64,000 nt of DNA from Altererythrobacter sp. H2 (lineage in GTDB: Bacteria > Pseudomonadota > Alphaproteobacteria > Sphingomonadales > Sphingomonadaceae). Both the position numbers and the translations under genes were made by a program. A model generated the notes under the pieces. The model ran no database searches and was not told where the DNA came from. It saw nothing but the letters and a program-made list of their open reading frames with translations. The stretch spans positions 2,542,001 to 2,606,000 of the forward strand of contig NZ_CP141285.1 in assembly GCF_035319885.1 (NCBI RefSeq). The letters run 5' to 3'. Shown here piece after piece: positions 11,085 to 19,467 of this stretch. How positions within the stretch are numbered: position 1 is the first letter of the stretch; each line of letters starts with the position of its first letter.

Positions 11085-11812
11085 TCGGCGCGTTCTTCGC
11101 CCGGCAGCGGACCACCGGGATAGGCCGGCAGAGGGCCGTCGGCCGTTGCTGCAGGAACAGCACCCTGACCAGAGCCGACCTGCGCCCAGGCAGCGGCATA
11201 GCGCTCGTCATCCCATTGGCGATCATTGGCTGCGCCACTGTAGGGCATTGCGGTGCCTTGGCCGTAGCTGATCCCGTCGACCCGGCCATTGCCATCGATC
11301 CGGCACGAGAACCCGTCACCGTTGTAGACCGTACCGGTGACCAGCCAGCCAGCGGCATTGCGGTCCACCCCGTCCACGCTCGCCACCCGCACGTCACGCT
11401 CAATCGCGCCCACGCAGAGGTTTACCGCGTTGTCGATGCCGCTGCCCGCAGTGGCGCGGCTGTTCGGACGATAACGGTAGCTGTCATCGCTGGGCCGATA
11501 GCGATAGTCCGTGCGATAGCGATCATCCCGATAGTCACGGTCACGCTTGTTGCCGGACGCTGCGCTGGCAATCGCGGCGATCCCGCCGAGGATCAGCACA
11601 CCGGCGAGCACGTCGCCCGCGTCTATCCGGTCGCGATGGCGGCGATGGCGATAGCCATCGGCGTTGACATCATCGGATTTGAACACGGTCGCGGCGGGTT
11701 GCTGGCTGCGCGCAGCCGATACCGGAAGGTCAACCGCTGCGGCCGGAGTGGCCGCCATGGTGAGCGCCGCGACCATCGCCAACGTGCCGGAAACTGCTTT
11801 GAAACGAGGCAT
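11081..11812 (-). CDS. Exported glycine-zipper protein of unknown function (paralogue of the next gene)
   Basis: A 243-residue protein from the ATG at 11812 (MPRFKAVSGTLAMVAALT, then AATPAAAVD), a clear signal peptide. A second hydrophobic glycine-rich segment, DAGDVLAGVLILGGIAAIAS, follows a basic HRRHRDR stretch and may insert in or associate with a membrane. A Tyr/Arg/Asp-rich linker comes next, then a C-terminal domain with two cysteines (LCVGAIERDVR and FSCRIDGNGRV). The same layout is seen in the gene at 11924-12499. The tail is Pro/Gly/Ala rich. No function can be assigned. Confidence 0.75.
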   Translation of the reverse strand: MPRFKAVSGTLAMVAALTMAATPAAAVDLPVSAARSQQPAATVFKSDDVNADGYRHRRHRDRIDAGDVLAGVLILGGIAAIASAASGNKRDRDYRDDRYRTDYRYRPSDDSYRYRPNSRATAGSGIDNAVNLCVGAIERDVRVASVDGVDRNAAGWLVTGTVYNGDGFSCRIDGNGRVDGISYGQGTAMPYSGAANDRQWDDERYAAAWAQVGSGQGAVPAATADGPLPAYPGGPLPGEERAD

Positions 11813-11923
11813 TTGTGTCCCCCTGTCTGCTTGGGGCACACTGCCCCGCTAACTACCACGCGCTAGGCGGCCCAGGCTTTCATCAGCCTGAACCGCCCCT
11901 GGCTCGCCACTCAGCCTGATCGA

Positions 11924-12499
11924 TCAACGCAGGCCACGAATGCCGCTGAAGTCGAGATAGGTCACCCGGCCACGCTCGATCCGGCAGTCGAACCGGCCGC
12001 TGTCGCTGCGGTTGTTGTTGTAGCCCCAGCGGCTGTCATAGCGATCACGCCCGTTCCAGCCACGGTTGCCATCGACCACCACGTTACCGCGCACGCGCCA
12101 GCCATTGCGGGTATCATCGACGTCCCGGATCTGCGTCACTTGGGCGTAGCGATAACCGGCGCGGCGCGCGTCCTGCCGGGCGGCGTTAACACAGCGCTCT
12201 ACGGCGGCACGGGGGTTGCCGCGTGCCTGCCAGCGGTCGCCGCCGCGATAGTTGTCACGGTAATTGTCACGATAGCCGTAGGAACCATCCCGGTAGCGGT
12301 CATCGCCGCGGTTGCCCACAGCAGCCGCAATCGCAGCAATTCCGCCGATGATCACGGCACCGGCAATCACGTCGCCGGTCGAAATACCGCCGTCACGGTG
12401 GTCGTTGGCCAACGCCGGAGTGGCGGAAGTCATCGCCAGCGCACCGGCAGCGACGGTTCCGAGCGTCCCTTTGGCCAGGGCCTTGGTAATGGTCTTCAT
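11924..12499 (-). CDS. Exported glycine-zipper protein of unknown function (tandem paralogue)
   Basis: A 191-residue protein with a signal peptide (ALAKGTLGTVAAGALAMTSA, cleavage near TPALAND). It then has TGDVIAGAVIIGGIAAIAAA, matching the glycine-zipper of its neighbour, and a low-complexity Tyr/Arg/Asp/Asn linker. The C-terminal domain has RCVNAARQDARRAG, NGWRVRGNVVVDG and FDCRIERGRVTYLDF. The conserved Cys pair, GW-V-G and CRI-GRV elements show that the two genes arose by tandem duplication. It is probably periplasmic or envelope-associated. Confidence 0.78.
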   Translation of the reverse strand: MKTITKALAKGTLGTVAAGALAMTSATPALANDHRDGGISTGDVIAGAVIIGGIAAIAAAVGNRGDDRYRDGSYGYRDNYRDNYRGGDRWQARGNPRAAVERCVNAARQDARRAGYRYAQVTQIRDVDDTRNGWRVRGNVVVDGNRGWNGRDRYDSRWGYNNNRSDSGRFDCRIERGRVTYLDFSGIRGLR

Positions 12500-12593
12500 C
12501 GCACGTTCCTTCGATACCGGCCTGCGGGAGTGCGTCCGGCTTCGAAGCCTGTTGTAGCGATTCGCGGTGAGATCACGCTGAACTGCGCTGACA

Positions 12594-12632
12594 GGAAACG
12601 TTCAGAAATATGACAACTTTACTGAACGTTCC
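12594..12632 (-). terminator. Inverted repeat just after the serine hydrolase gene, possible terminator
   Basis: Arms at 12594-12605 (ggaaacgttcag) and 12622-12632 (ctgaacgttcc) pair apart from one bulged A, around an AT-rich 16-base loop. The repeat begins immediately 3' of the stop of the minus-strand serine hydrolase gene. It lacks a proper T-tract, so termination is only plausible; a regulatory palindrome for the downstream gene at 12499 is an alternative. Confidence 0.4.
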
Positions 12633-13985
12633 TTAATTGAGGGCCGCGAGCACGCCGCGGGTAAAAGCGGCGATATCAAACCCGCTCCCGACAGGGTCTT
12701 CGCCCCGGCGGACGATCACCACGTTGCGGCTCGGCACGATCACGACATACTGCCCCCGGTTGCCGAAGGCCGCGAAGGTGTCGGGCGGTATGCCGTCTGA
12801 CTTGTTCATCAGCCAGAACCCGGCACCATAGCCGAACTCGCCCTGGGGCTGAGGGCCAGACGGGGTAGACACATATTGGACCCAGCCCTCGGGCAGGATG
12901 CGGGTGCCGTCGGGCAACTTGCCGTCATTGAGATAGAGCTGGCCGAACCTGACCAGGTCAAGGGGAGTGGCCCAGACCTGACTGGAGAGCACATAGCCGC
13001 CCTGCCAGTCTGCTTCGGCAGTCGTGCCAGTCATGCCGATTAGCCGGAGCTGCTCCGCCACCGGATACCTTTCAAACGAGGCCGAGATGGCCGCCGAGGC
13101 CATCAGCGTGTCATTGTTGGCATACCGGAAGACCGAGCCGGGGGAATGGATCAGGGGCCAGTGGGCCGCGCTCTCGCCGACGGTCGCACCGCCGAAGTAG
13201 AGCGGGTCAGTGCGATTACCCGGCGTATCGGAATAGCGGCCCGATGCCATGCGCAGGAGGTGATCGACGGTGATGGCACGGCGCGGATCGTCCGCGCTTT
13301 CACCAAGCCCTGCCGATGCAGTGACTTCAGCCTCGCCGCGATGGACCGCCATACCGACCAGAGTAGCAGCGAGACTCTTTGCCACCGACCATGTGCGCTG
13401 GGGCACAAACGGCCCAAAGCCGTCGGCAGATACCTCGTCCACCACGTCATCCGCCCGATAGACAATGACCGAGGTTGTCCGGCTGCCCTTGCCGTAGCGA
13501 TCACCCATCGCCGCCAGCAACTCTGACCGGACAGGTGTTCGCACCTTCGTGTGCCAGTTGGCCATCACGGCATCTCGATACCGTGGCAGTTCATGCCCGG
13601 TGACAGAGGGCTGCATTCCCATCGGCATCAGCGCGCAGCCCGCCTCCCCCCGATACCGGGCAAAGCGGGCCGGACTGTCCTCAGCCCAGTCGACGGCGAC
13701 ATAATCGATCACGCCACTGGCATTGACCCTGATGGAATGGGGAAGGCCATTTACGATGCTGTTCAGGGGGGCCTGAATGCCGGTCAGTTCCCACTGCGCC
13801 ACATGTTCTGGCGAGCGATCCTGCCCGATCCGCTCCGCATTGGCTATCGCGCCGCACAGCATCAGCGCCTTGTAACCCGCTGCCAGGGCGCGGTCGTACC
13901 TGGCGTCGAGAGCCTCCTGCTGGCTTTGTGCTGCGGCGGGAGCGGCGAAGAGCAGCGTTGCGGCTGCAAGGGCGGTGCGGATCAT
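12633..13985 (-). CDS. Exported serine hydrolase, class C beta-lactamase-like
   Basis: A 450-residue protein with a signal peptide (MIRTALAAATLLFAAPAAAQ). The beta-lactamase/transpeptidase fold is indicated by the S-x-x-K motif TWSVAKSLAATLVG (Ser200, Lys203), the Y-x-N motif FRYANND (Tyr288, Asn290), and late segments typical of the family (ATPLDLVRFGQLYLNDGKLP; FGYGAGFWLMNK). An N-terminal extension of about 150 residues precedes the catalytic part. Members act as esterases, D-aminopeptidases or beta-lactamases in the periplasm; which applies here cannot be told. Confidence 0.88.
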   Translation of the reverse strand: MIRTALAAATLLFAAPAAAQSQQEALDARYDRALAAGYKALMLCGAIANAERIGQDRSPEHVAQWELTGIQAPLNSIVNGLPHSIRVNASGVIDYVAVDWAEDSPARFARYRGEAGCALMPMGMQPSVTGHELPRYRDAVMANWHTKVRTPVRSELLAAMGDRYGKGSRTTSVIVYRADDVVDEVSADGFGPFVPQRTWSVAKSLAATLVGMAVHRGEAEVTASAGLGESADDPRRAITVDHLLRMASGRYSDTPGNRTDPLYFGGATVGESAAHWPLIHSPGSVFRYANNDTLMASAAISASFERYPVAEQLRLIGMTGTTAEADWQGGYVLSSQVWATPLDLVRFGQLYLNDGKLPDGTRILPEGWVQYVSTPSGPQPQGEFGYGAGFWLMNKSDGIPPDTFAAFGNRGQYVVIVPSRNVVIVRRGEDPVGSGFDIAAFTRGVLAALN

Positions 13986-14010
13986 GGCTGCACCCTACCC
14001 GGCGCAGGGC

Positions 14011-14047
14011 AAAAGAAAAGGGCCGCCGGATTGCTCCGGGCGGCCCC
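14011..14047 (-). terminator. Rho-independent terminator of the rpsM-rpsK-rpoA-rplQ operon
   Basis: Read on the minus strand, a GC-rich stem (gggccgcccgga, loop gcaa, tccggcggccc, one bulge) is followed by TTTTCTTTT. It lies 25 bases after the rplQ stop, so it ends the ribosomal operon. The flanking A-tract and T-tract could let it work in both directions. Confidence 0.85.
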
Positions 14048-14071
14048 TTTTCCCGATTGCGAAAACGCGGC

Positions 14072-14491
14072 TTACGCGTCTTCGAATTCTTCTTCGTTCT
14101 GCACCGGGCCGCTGTCCTGGCCCTTGGCGCTGACATCGCGGTCAACCAGCTCGATCACCGCCATCGGGGCGGCGTCGCCAGCGCGGATGCCAGCCTTGAT
14201 CACGCGGGTGTAGCCGCCTTCACGGTCGGCATAGCGCGCTGCCAGGACGTCAAACAGCTTCTTCAGCTGGGTCTCGTCAAGCAGGCGGGCCTGAGCCAGA
14301 CGCCGATTCGACAGGCCGCCACGCTTGGCGAGCGAGATCAGCTTTTCGACATAGGGGCGCAGTTCCTTGGCCTTGGGAACCGTGGTCATGATCTGCTCAT
14401 GCTTGATCAGCGCGGCTGCCATGTTGCGGAACATGGCATTGCGGTGGCCGGTCTTGCGCTGCAGCTTGCGGCCGGAAATCTTATGACGCAT
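14072..14491 (-). CDS. rplQ: 50S ribosomal protein L17
   Basis: A 139-residue protein with the universal L17 N-terminus [20 protein letters not shown], then [20 protein letters not shown] and YTRVIKAG. The C-terminus has the acidic tail (NEEEFEDA) common in alphaproteobacterial L17. It is the last gene of the rpsM-rpsK-rpoA-rplQ operon, 87 bases after rpoA, and is followed by a strong terminator. Length is normal for the alphaproteobacterial form. Confidence 0.98.
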   Translation of the reverse strand: MRHKISGRKLQRKTGHRNAMFRNMAAALIKHEQIMTTVPKAKELRPYVEKLISLAKRGGLSNRRLAQARLLDETQLKKLFDVLAARYADREGGYTRVIKAGIRAGDAAPMAVIELVDRDVSAKGQDSGPVQNEEEFEDA

Positions 14492-14578
14492 TTTTCAGTC
14501 CTTCGTTCGTAGGGAGCCCGTATCAGGTTGCTCCATCCTGGTCGGTAAGGCCGACCGTCCTTTGTCGTGGGGGCCGGA

Positions 14579-15634
14579 TCAGCCGAGCAGTTCCTGCTCG
14601 AGCTTCTTGGCCATTTCCTCGATGTTTTCCGGCGGCCAGCCAGGGATGTCCATGCCGAGGCGCAGGCCCATCGAGCTCAGGACTTCCTTGATCTCGTTGA
14701 GGCTCTTGCGGCCGAAGTTCGGGGTGCGGAGCATCTCGGCCTCGGTCTTCTGGACCAGGTCACCGATGTAGATGATGTTGTCGTTCTTGAGGCAGTTGGC
14801 CGAACGGACCGACAGTTCCAGCTCGTCGACCTTCTTGAGCAGGTAGCGGTTGAGCTGGTTGGCATCCGATTCCTGCGGTTCTGCCGCATGGCCGATCATC
14901 ACGCCCGGAGCAGCCGGAATGCTGTCGTCGAAGTGGACGAACAGGGTCAGCTGGTCCTGCAGGATGCGGGCGGCGTAAGCCACTGCATCGTCAGGGGTGA
15001 TGGTGCCATCGGTTTCGACCGTCAGGCTGAGCTTGTCGAAGTCGAGTTCCTGGCCAACGCGGGCCTTCTCGACCTTGTAGCTGACCTGGCGCACCGGCGA
15101 GTAGAGCGAGTCGACCGGGATCAGGCCAATCGGCGCATCGATCGGGCGGTTGTGCACGGCCGGCACATAGCCGCTGCCGGTATCGGCCGTCAGTTCCATG
15201 TTCAGCGTCGCGCCTTCGTCAAGCTGGCAGATGACGAGACCCTTGTTCATGATCTCGATATCGCCGCTCACGGCGATGTCTCCTGCGGTGACGGCGCCCG
15301 GGCCGGTGGCGGAAAGCTGGAGGCGCTTGGGGCCTTCGCCCTGCATCCGGATCGCGATCTGCTTCACGTTGAGCACGATGTCGGTCACGTCTTCGCGCAC
15401 GCCGGCAAGCGAGGAGAATTCGTGGAGCACGTTCTCGATCTTGATCGAGGTGATAGCCGCGCCCTGGAGCGAGGAGAGGAGCACGCGGCGCAGGGCATTG
15501 CCCAGTGTCAGGCCGAAGCCGCGCTCGAGCGGCTCGGCCACGAAGGTCGCCTTGCGGGTCCGGTCACCAGCGTCCTTGATTTCAAGGTTGCTGGGCTTCT
15601 TGAGTTCCTGCCAGTTCTTGGTGTTGACGGACAT
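14579..15634 (-). CDS. rpoA: DNA-directed RNA polymerase alpha subunit
   Basis: A 351-residue subunit. The start at 15634 gives [20 protein letters not shown]; the frame extends 45 codons upstream, but the added residues are not alpha-like. The N-terminal assembly domain ([38 protein letters not shown]) and the C-terminal domain that binds UP elements and activators ([32 protein letters not shown]) are both complete. It is transcribed with rpsK and rpsM upstream and rplQ downstream, the standard bacterial order. Confidence 0.98.
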   Translation of the reverse strand: MSVNTKNWQELKKPSNLEIKDAGDRTRKATFVAEPLERGFGLTLGNALRRVLLSSLQGAAITSIKIENVLHEFSSLAGVREDVTDIVLNVKQIAIRMQGEGPKRLQLSATGPGAVTAGDIAVSGDIEIMNKGLVICQLDEGATLNMELTADTGSGYVPAVHNRPIDAPIGLIPVDSLYSPVRQVSYKVEKARVGQELDFDKLSLTVETDGTITPDDAVAYAARILQDQLTLFVHFDDSIPAAPGVMIGHAAEPQESDANQLNRYLLKKVDELELSVRSANCLKNDNIIYIGDLVQKTEAEMLRTPNFGRKSLNEIKEVLSSMGLRLGMDIPGWPPENIEEMAKKLEQELLG

Positions 15635-15737
15635 GGATTTCCCCTGGGGTTCGAAATGCGGGCGGACCGGGGCGCTGGTCATGCGCGTCCGGTCCGTGAA
15701 TGGTCGGCGGGGACTCGCCCCGCCGGGCAGGTACGGA

Positions 15738-16127
15738 TCAGACGCGACGACGCTTCGACGGCCTGACACCGTTGTGCGGGATCGATGTCACGTCGCGGAT
15801 CGAGGTGATGGTAAAGCCCACCGCCTGCAGCGCGCGCAGGGCGCTCTCGCGACCCGAACCGGGTCCCTTGATTTCCACTTCGAGGGTGCGGACGCCGTGC
15901 TCGGCGGCCTTCTTGCCAGCGTCGTCCGCAGCCACCTGAGCGGCGTAGGGGGTCGACTTGCGGCTGCCCTTGAAGCCCATCATCCCGGCGCTGGACCAGC
16001 TGATCGCATTGCCCTGGGCATCGGTGATGGTGATCATCGTGTTGTTGAAACTGGCATTGACGTGCGCGACGCCGCTGCTGATGTTCTTCTTGTCGCGCCG
16101 CCTGATCCGGCCGGGTTCGCGTGCCAT
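15738..16127 (-). CDS. rpsK: 30S ribosomal protein S11
   Basis: A 129-residue protein with typical S11 sequence: [40 protein letters not shown], and the basic C-terminus [13 protein letters not shown], which contacts 16S rRNA in the platform. It lies between rpsM and rpoA in the usual order. Nothing unusual was seen. Confidence 0.98.
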   Translation of the reverse strand: MAREPGRIRRRDKKNISSGVAHVNASFNNTMITITDAQGNAISWSSAGMMGFKGSRKSTPYAAQVAADDAGKKAAEHGVRTLEVEIKGPGSGRESALRALQAVGFTITSIRDVTSIPHNGVRPSKRRRV

Positions 16128-16189
16128 GGTTCGTATTCCTTTTCAGTATCGGATGAAGGCAAAAGCGTGCGGGAAGTTCCCCGGAACGC

Positions 16190-16558
16190 TTACTTCTTCT
16201 TCCCGGCGATCGGCTTGGCCTTGCCCTTGCGGGTGCGGGCATTGGTGTGGGTGCGCTGGCCGCGAACAGGCAGGCCGGAACGATGACGCAGGCCGCGATA
16301 GGACCGCTGGTCCATCAGCCGCTTGATGTTCATCGCGGTTTCACGCCGCAGATCGCCTTCCACCGTATAGTCGGCGTCGATCGTTTCACGGATGCGAAGA
16401 ACTTCTTCGTCATTCAGGTCCTGCACCCGGCAGGCCTGGTCAATGCCGAGCTTTTCAGCAATTTCCAGCGCCTTGGCGCGACCGATACCGTGAATATAGG
16501 TGAGCGCGATAATCACGCGCTTGTTGGTGGGGATATTGACCCCGGCAATACGAGCCAC
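16190..16558 (-). CDS. rpsM: 30S ribosomal protein S13
   Basis: A 122-residue protein starting [20 protein letters not shown], with [11 protein letters not shown], the [20 protein letters not shown] rRNA-binding stretch and a lysine-rich end. It is the first gene of this ribosomal operon in the window. Usually secY and adk lie directly upstream; here the next gene upstream on the same strand is gdhA, so the operon is separated from the spc part of the ribosomal cluster. Confidence 0.98.
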   Translation of the reverse strand: MARIAGVNIPTNKRVIIALTYIHGIGRAKALEIAEKLGIDQACRVQDLNDEEVLRIRETIDADYTVEGDLRRETAMNIKRLMDQRSYRGLRHRSGLPVRGQRTHTNARTRKGKAKPIAGKKK

Positions 16559-16896
16559 TTACTTCTCCATGCTCCACAGGGGACTGGCATTGTCGGCACA
16601 AGGCCGGGCCACCCCTATCTCATCGCGGTTACTCACCGACCACCCCGGGCCACTACGGCAAAAAGTCCGGTTGGCGCGCACAAAGGCTATCGCCTGCCGG
16701 ACTTGTCCGAGACTGTCGAATGAACGGGCCGCTTAGGACGATTCGGACCACGCGTCAACAGGCAAGCGCCTGTGCGCAGTGCCAGCCCCGCGAAGTCGCG
16801 CGCGGCAGAGATGCCCGTTACCTTGCACTGGCCTCCGGGCCTGTCAAGACAGCAAAGCCACCCTCGCCGCGCGCGCGCCTCTCGCTCAGCCCCCCG
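16559..16896 (-). promoter_or_regulatory. Intergenic region upstream of rpsM (no gene seen)
   Basis: These 338 bases separate gdhA from rpsM on the same strand. No open frame has a convincing start or codon pattern. It must hold the promoter of the rpsM operon, because a terminator-like hairpin lies inside it (16660-16704), but I could not identify -35/-10 boxes with confidence. Confidence 0.5.
16660..16704 (-). terminator. Probable rho-independent terminator of gdhA
   Basis: On the minus strand the arms aagtccgg (16704-16697) and ccggactt (16670-16663) pair, with an inner ggcg/cgcc stem and a 14-base loop. The outer arm runs straight into TTTTT at 16664-16660. It lies about 190 bases after the gdhA stop and before rpsM, so it separates the two units. 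Confidence 0.65.
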
Positions 16897-18252
16897 TCAG
16901 ACGACGCCGAATGCCAGCATGGCATCGGCCACTTTCTTGAAACCGGCGATGTTCGCACCCTTGACGTAATCGACATAGCCGTTGCCGCGATCACCGTAGG
17001 TAATGCACCGTTCGTGGATCCCGTGCATGATATCCTTCAACATTTGCTGGAGCTCCGCTTCGGACCAGCTGCGCCGCTCCGAATTCTGGCTCATTTCCAG
17101 CCCCGAGACCGCGACCCCGCCAGCGTTGGCCGCCTTGCCCGGCGCGAACATGATCTTCGCATCCTTGAACACGTGCACGCCTTCAAGATTGGTCGGCATG
17201 TTGGCCCCCTCGCTGACCGCGATGCAGCCGTTGGCGACCAGTGCCCTGGCATCCTCGCCCAGCAGTTCGTTCTGGGTCGCACAGGGCAAAGCCACGTCAC
17301 AGGCAACGTTCCAGGGAGTCTTGCCGGCATGGAAGGTGGAGCCCTTGAACTCCGCGACATACTCCTCGATCCGCCCGCGGCGATGGGTCTTGTGGGCCTT
17401 TACCCAGTCAATCTTCTCCTGCGTGATGCCGGCCGGATCGTGGATGAAGCCGCCCGAATCCGACAGGGTCAGGACCTTGCCCCCAAGCTGGACAATCTTC
17501 TCCGCCGCATGGGTTGCGACATTCCCGGAGCCGGAAATCACCGCCGTCTTGCCGTGGAGGTTCTGCCCCTTGGCCGCGAGCATGTTCTCGAGGAAATAGA
17601 CCGCGCCATAACCGGTCGCCTCGGTTCGGATCAGCGAGCCGCCCCATTCGAGGCCCTTGCCGGTCAGCACCCCGGTAAACTCGTTGGTGATGCGCTTGTA
17701 CTGCCCGAACATGTAGCCGATCTCGCGCCCGCCCACGCCGATGTCGCCAGCCGGCACGTCCACATCCGCGCCGATATGGCGATAGAGCTCAGTCATGAAG
17801 CTCTGGCAGAAGCGCATGATCTCGCGCACGCTCTTGCCCTTGGGGTTGAAATTGGAACCGCCCTTGCCCCCGCCCATCGGCAAGCCGGTCAGGGCGTTCT
17901 TGAAGGTCTGTTCGAAAGCCAGGAACTTGAGCACGCTTTCGGTGACGCTGGGATGGAAACGGATGCCACCCTTGTAGGGCCCGATCGCATTGTTGTTCTG
18001 CACCCGCCAGCCCCGCTGGACGCGGATATTGCCGTTGTCGTCTTCCCAGCAGACGCGGAAACTCACCACCCGGTCGGGCTCAGCAATGCGCCGCAGGATC
18101 TGCTGCGAATGGTACTCTTCCTTGTCGGCCATGAATTCGAAGATGTCTTCGGCCACTTCCTGAACCGCCTGGACAAACTCCGGCTGGCCCGGATTGCGCT
18201 TTTTCACGCCTTCCATGAATGTCGGAAAATCTACATGATCGGATACTGCCAC
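16897..18252 (-). CDS. gdhA: NADP-specific glutamate dehydrogenase
   Basis: A 451-residue enzyme of the hexameric class, converting 2-oxoglutarate and ammonium to glutamate with NADPH. Visible motifs are GWRVQNNNAIGPYKGGIRFH, LTGLPMGGGKGGSNFNPKG (with the catalytic lysine region) and the Rossmann motif AVISGSGNVATHAAEKIV. The end, GFKKVADAMLAFGVV, is typical of the E. coli GdhA type. Length matches this type (447-450). It stands alone between the SurE-like gene and the rpsM operon, with its own likely terminator at 16660-16704. Confidence 0.97.
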   Translation of the reverse strand: MAVSDHVDFPTFMEGVKKRNPGQPEFVQAVQEVAEDIFEFMADKEEYHSQQILRRIAEPDRVVSFRVCWEDDNGNIRVQRGWRVQNNNAIGPYKGGIRFHPSVTESVLKFLAFEQTFKNALTGLPMGGGKGGSNFNPKGKSVREIMRFCQSFMTELYRHIGADVDVPAGDIGVGGREIGYMFGQYKRITNEFTGVLTGKGLEWGGSLIRTEATGYGAVYFLENMLAAKGQNLHGKTAVISGSGNVATHAAEKIVQLGGKVLTLSDSGGFIHDPAGITQEKIDWVKAHKTHRRGRIEEYVAEFKGSTFHAGKTPWNVACDVALPCATQNELLGEDARALVANGCIAVSEGANMPTNLEGVHVFKDAKIMFAPGKAANAGGVAVSGLEMSQNSERRSWSEAELQQMLKDIMHGIHERCITYGDRGNGYVDYVKGANIAGFKKVADAMLAFGVV

Positions 18253-18448
18253 GGTCGCCCCCTCCTGCTGGTGGCGCTGCTTCCAAAGTTGGAAGACAGC
18301 GATTGCGACCCGGCATCAACCGGCGCGATTGCGACTCGCGCTCTGATCCCGATGTGTCGGGCATGGTAGCGCGCTTTTGCGGCGCGCCAAGCGCTTGCTT
18401 GTGCTGCTTTGGTTATTTGCAGGAGGGCAGTGCGGCAGGGCACATGAC

Positions 18449-19447
18449 CTACTGCCCCTTTGCAGGAAGTAGTGCGGCCAGTTCCTCTCGTGTCAGAACT
18501 GCGCCGCCGGCGGGATAGGCATAGCCGGCCTGCATCGGACTCACCGCAATTGCGCTGCGATAGACCACGCTCTCATCGTCCATCTGCTCGGGCGCGGGGG
18601 CGGCGGTATTGAAATCGAAGCTGACGCCCGGAAGCGCCGGGATATCCATGCCGCGCGACTTCGCCATCATCTGCATCATCGGTGAAGCGCTGGCCGCCAT
18701 GTCATTGGTGAAGCCGACCTTGTAGGCGTTGTAGGAGCCGATATCGCTCAACTGCCAGCGCGCGCCTGCAGGCTGGTCAGGAAAGTTTACATTAAGCGCG
18801 AGACCGGCCGGCAGCAGCGCACCGCTGCCGGCGCGGGCATCGAGATGGGTAAGCAGTTCGACTGTGCGGTGCGCAACCTCGTCCGAAAGGGGATTGTCCA
18901 GATTGGCGCTTTCGGTACCCGCCCCGGCGCTGAGTGCTATGGCGGGGACGCCGCTGACAGCGGCATATTGGGCTGCGCTCACCGTACCTGATGACAGGAT
19001 GATCGCACCAACATTCTGGCCTTCATTGGGGCCGGACAGCACCAGATCGGGCATCTTGCCCCAGCGCGCCTTCCCGACCACGTCCAGTCCGTGGAGCAGC
19101 GCCGCCACCGGAGTCCCATCGACATAGTGGAAATCGCCCGTCGGCAGTCCCGCACGGGTCATTTGCCCGGCGCCCGGATCGCCGGCCTGTGCCGCAGCGT
19201 TCAGGCAGGCTGTCTTGAGCGGCGCGATCGGACGGGCGATCCCGAGCGCGGCCCCCTGTCCGCTTTGGTTGGTGCAGGGCACCGATACCACGACATCATG
19301 CCCCGCCTCCTTCAGTGCCTCATAGAGCGCCACGACATTGCTGGTCAGGCCGTCGTCATTGGTCAGCACGATATTGCGCGCCGATGCCGATGCCGGGGCG
19401 ATGCCCAGCGCACTTGCGGCGAGAAGAGCGGTGAGGAAGTGACGCAT
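18449..19447 (-). CDS. surE: Exported SurE-like 5'/3'-nucleotidase
   Basis: A 332-residue protein with a signal peptide (FLTALLAASALGIAPASASA) followed by the SurE fold. The metal-binding IVLTNDDG (Asp31, Asp32), a phosphate-binding Ser in VPCTNQSGQG and LVLSGPNEGQNVG with the conserved Asn are present. SurE enzymes dephosphorylate nucleotides and other phosphomonoesters and are usually cytoplasmic; here the signal peptide places it in the periplasm. The longer size comes from the signal and a C-terminal extension. It follows the TonB receptor at 19468 by 20 bases and is probably in the same operon. Confidence 0.9.
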   Translation of the reverse strand: MRHFLTALLAASALGIAPASASARNIVLTNDDGLTSNVVALYEALKEAGHDVVVSVPCTNQSGQGAALGIARPIAPLKTACLNAAAQAGDPGAGQMTRAGLPTGDFHYVDGTPVAALLHGLDVVGKARWGKMPDLVLSGPNEGQNVGAIILSSGTVSAAQYAAVSGVPAIALSAGAGTESANLDNPLSDEVAHRTVELLTHLDARAGSGALLPAGLALNVNFPDQPAGARWQLSDIGSYNAYKVGFTNDMAASASPMMQMMAKSRGMDIPALPGVSFDFNTAAPAPEQMDDESVVYRSAIAVSPMQAGYAYPAGGAVLTREELAALLPAKGQ

Positions 19448-19467
19448 GATAGATCCCCTTGGGCTGA

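Noticed and set aside
16559-16896. A tRNA or small RNA gene between rpsM and gdhA
   Set aside because: No cloverleaf or T-loop signature was found; the visible hairpin is better explained as a terminator.
14567-18369. Long plus-strand frames opposite rpoA, rpsK, rpsM and gdhA
   Set aside because: They are antisense to well-conserved genes and carry no domain or ribosome binding site.
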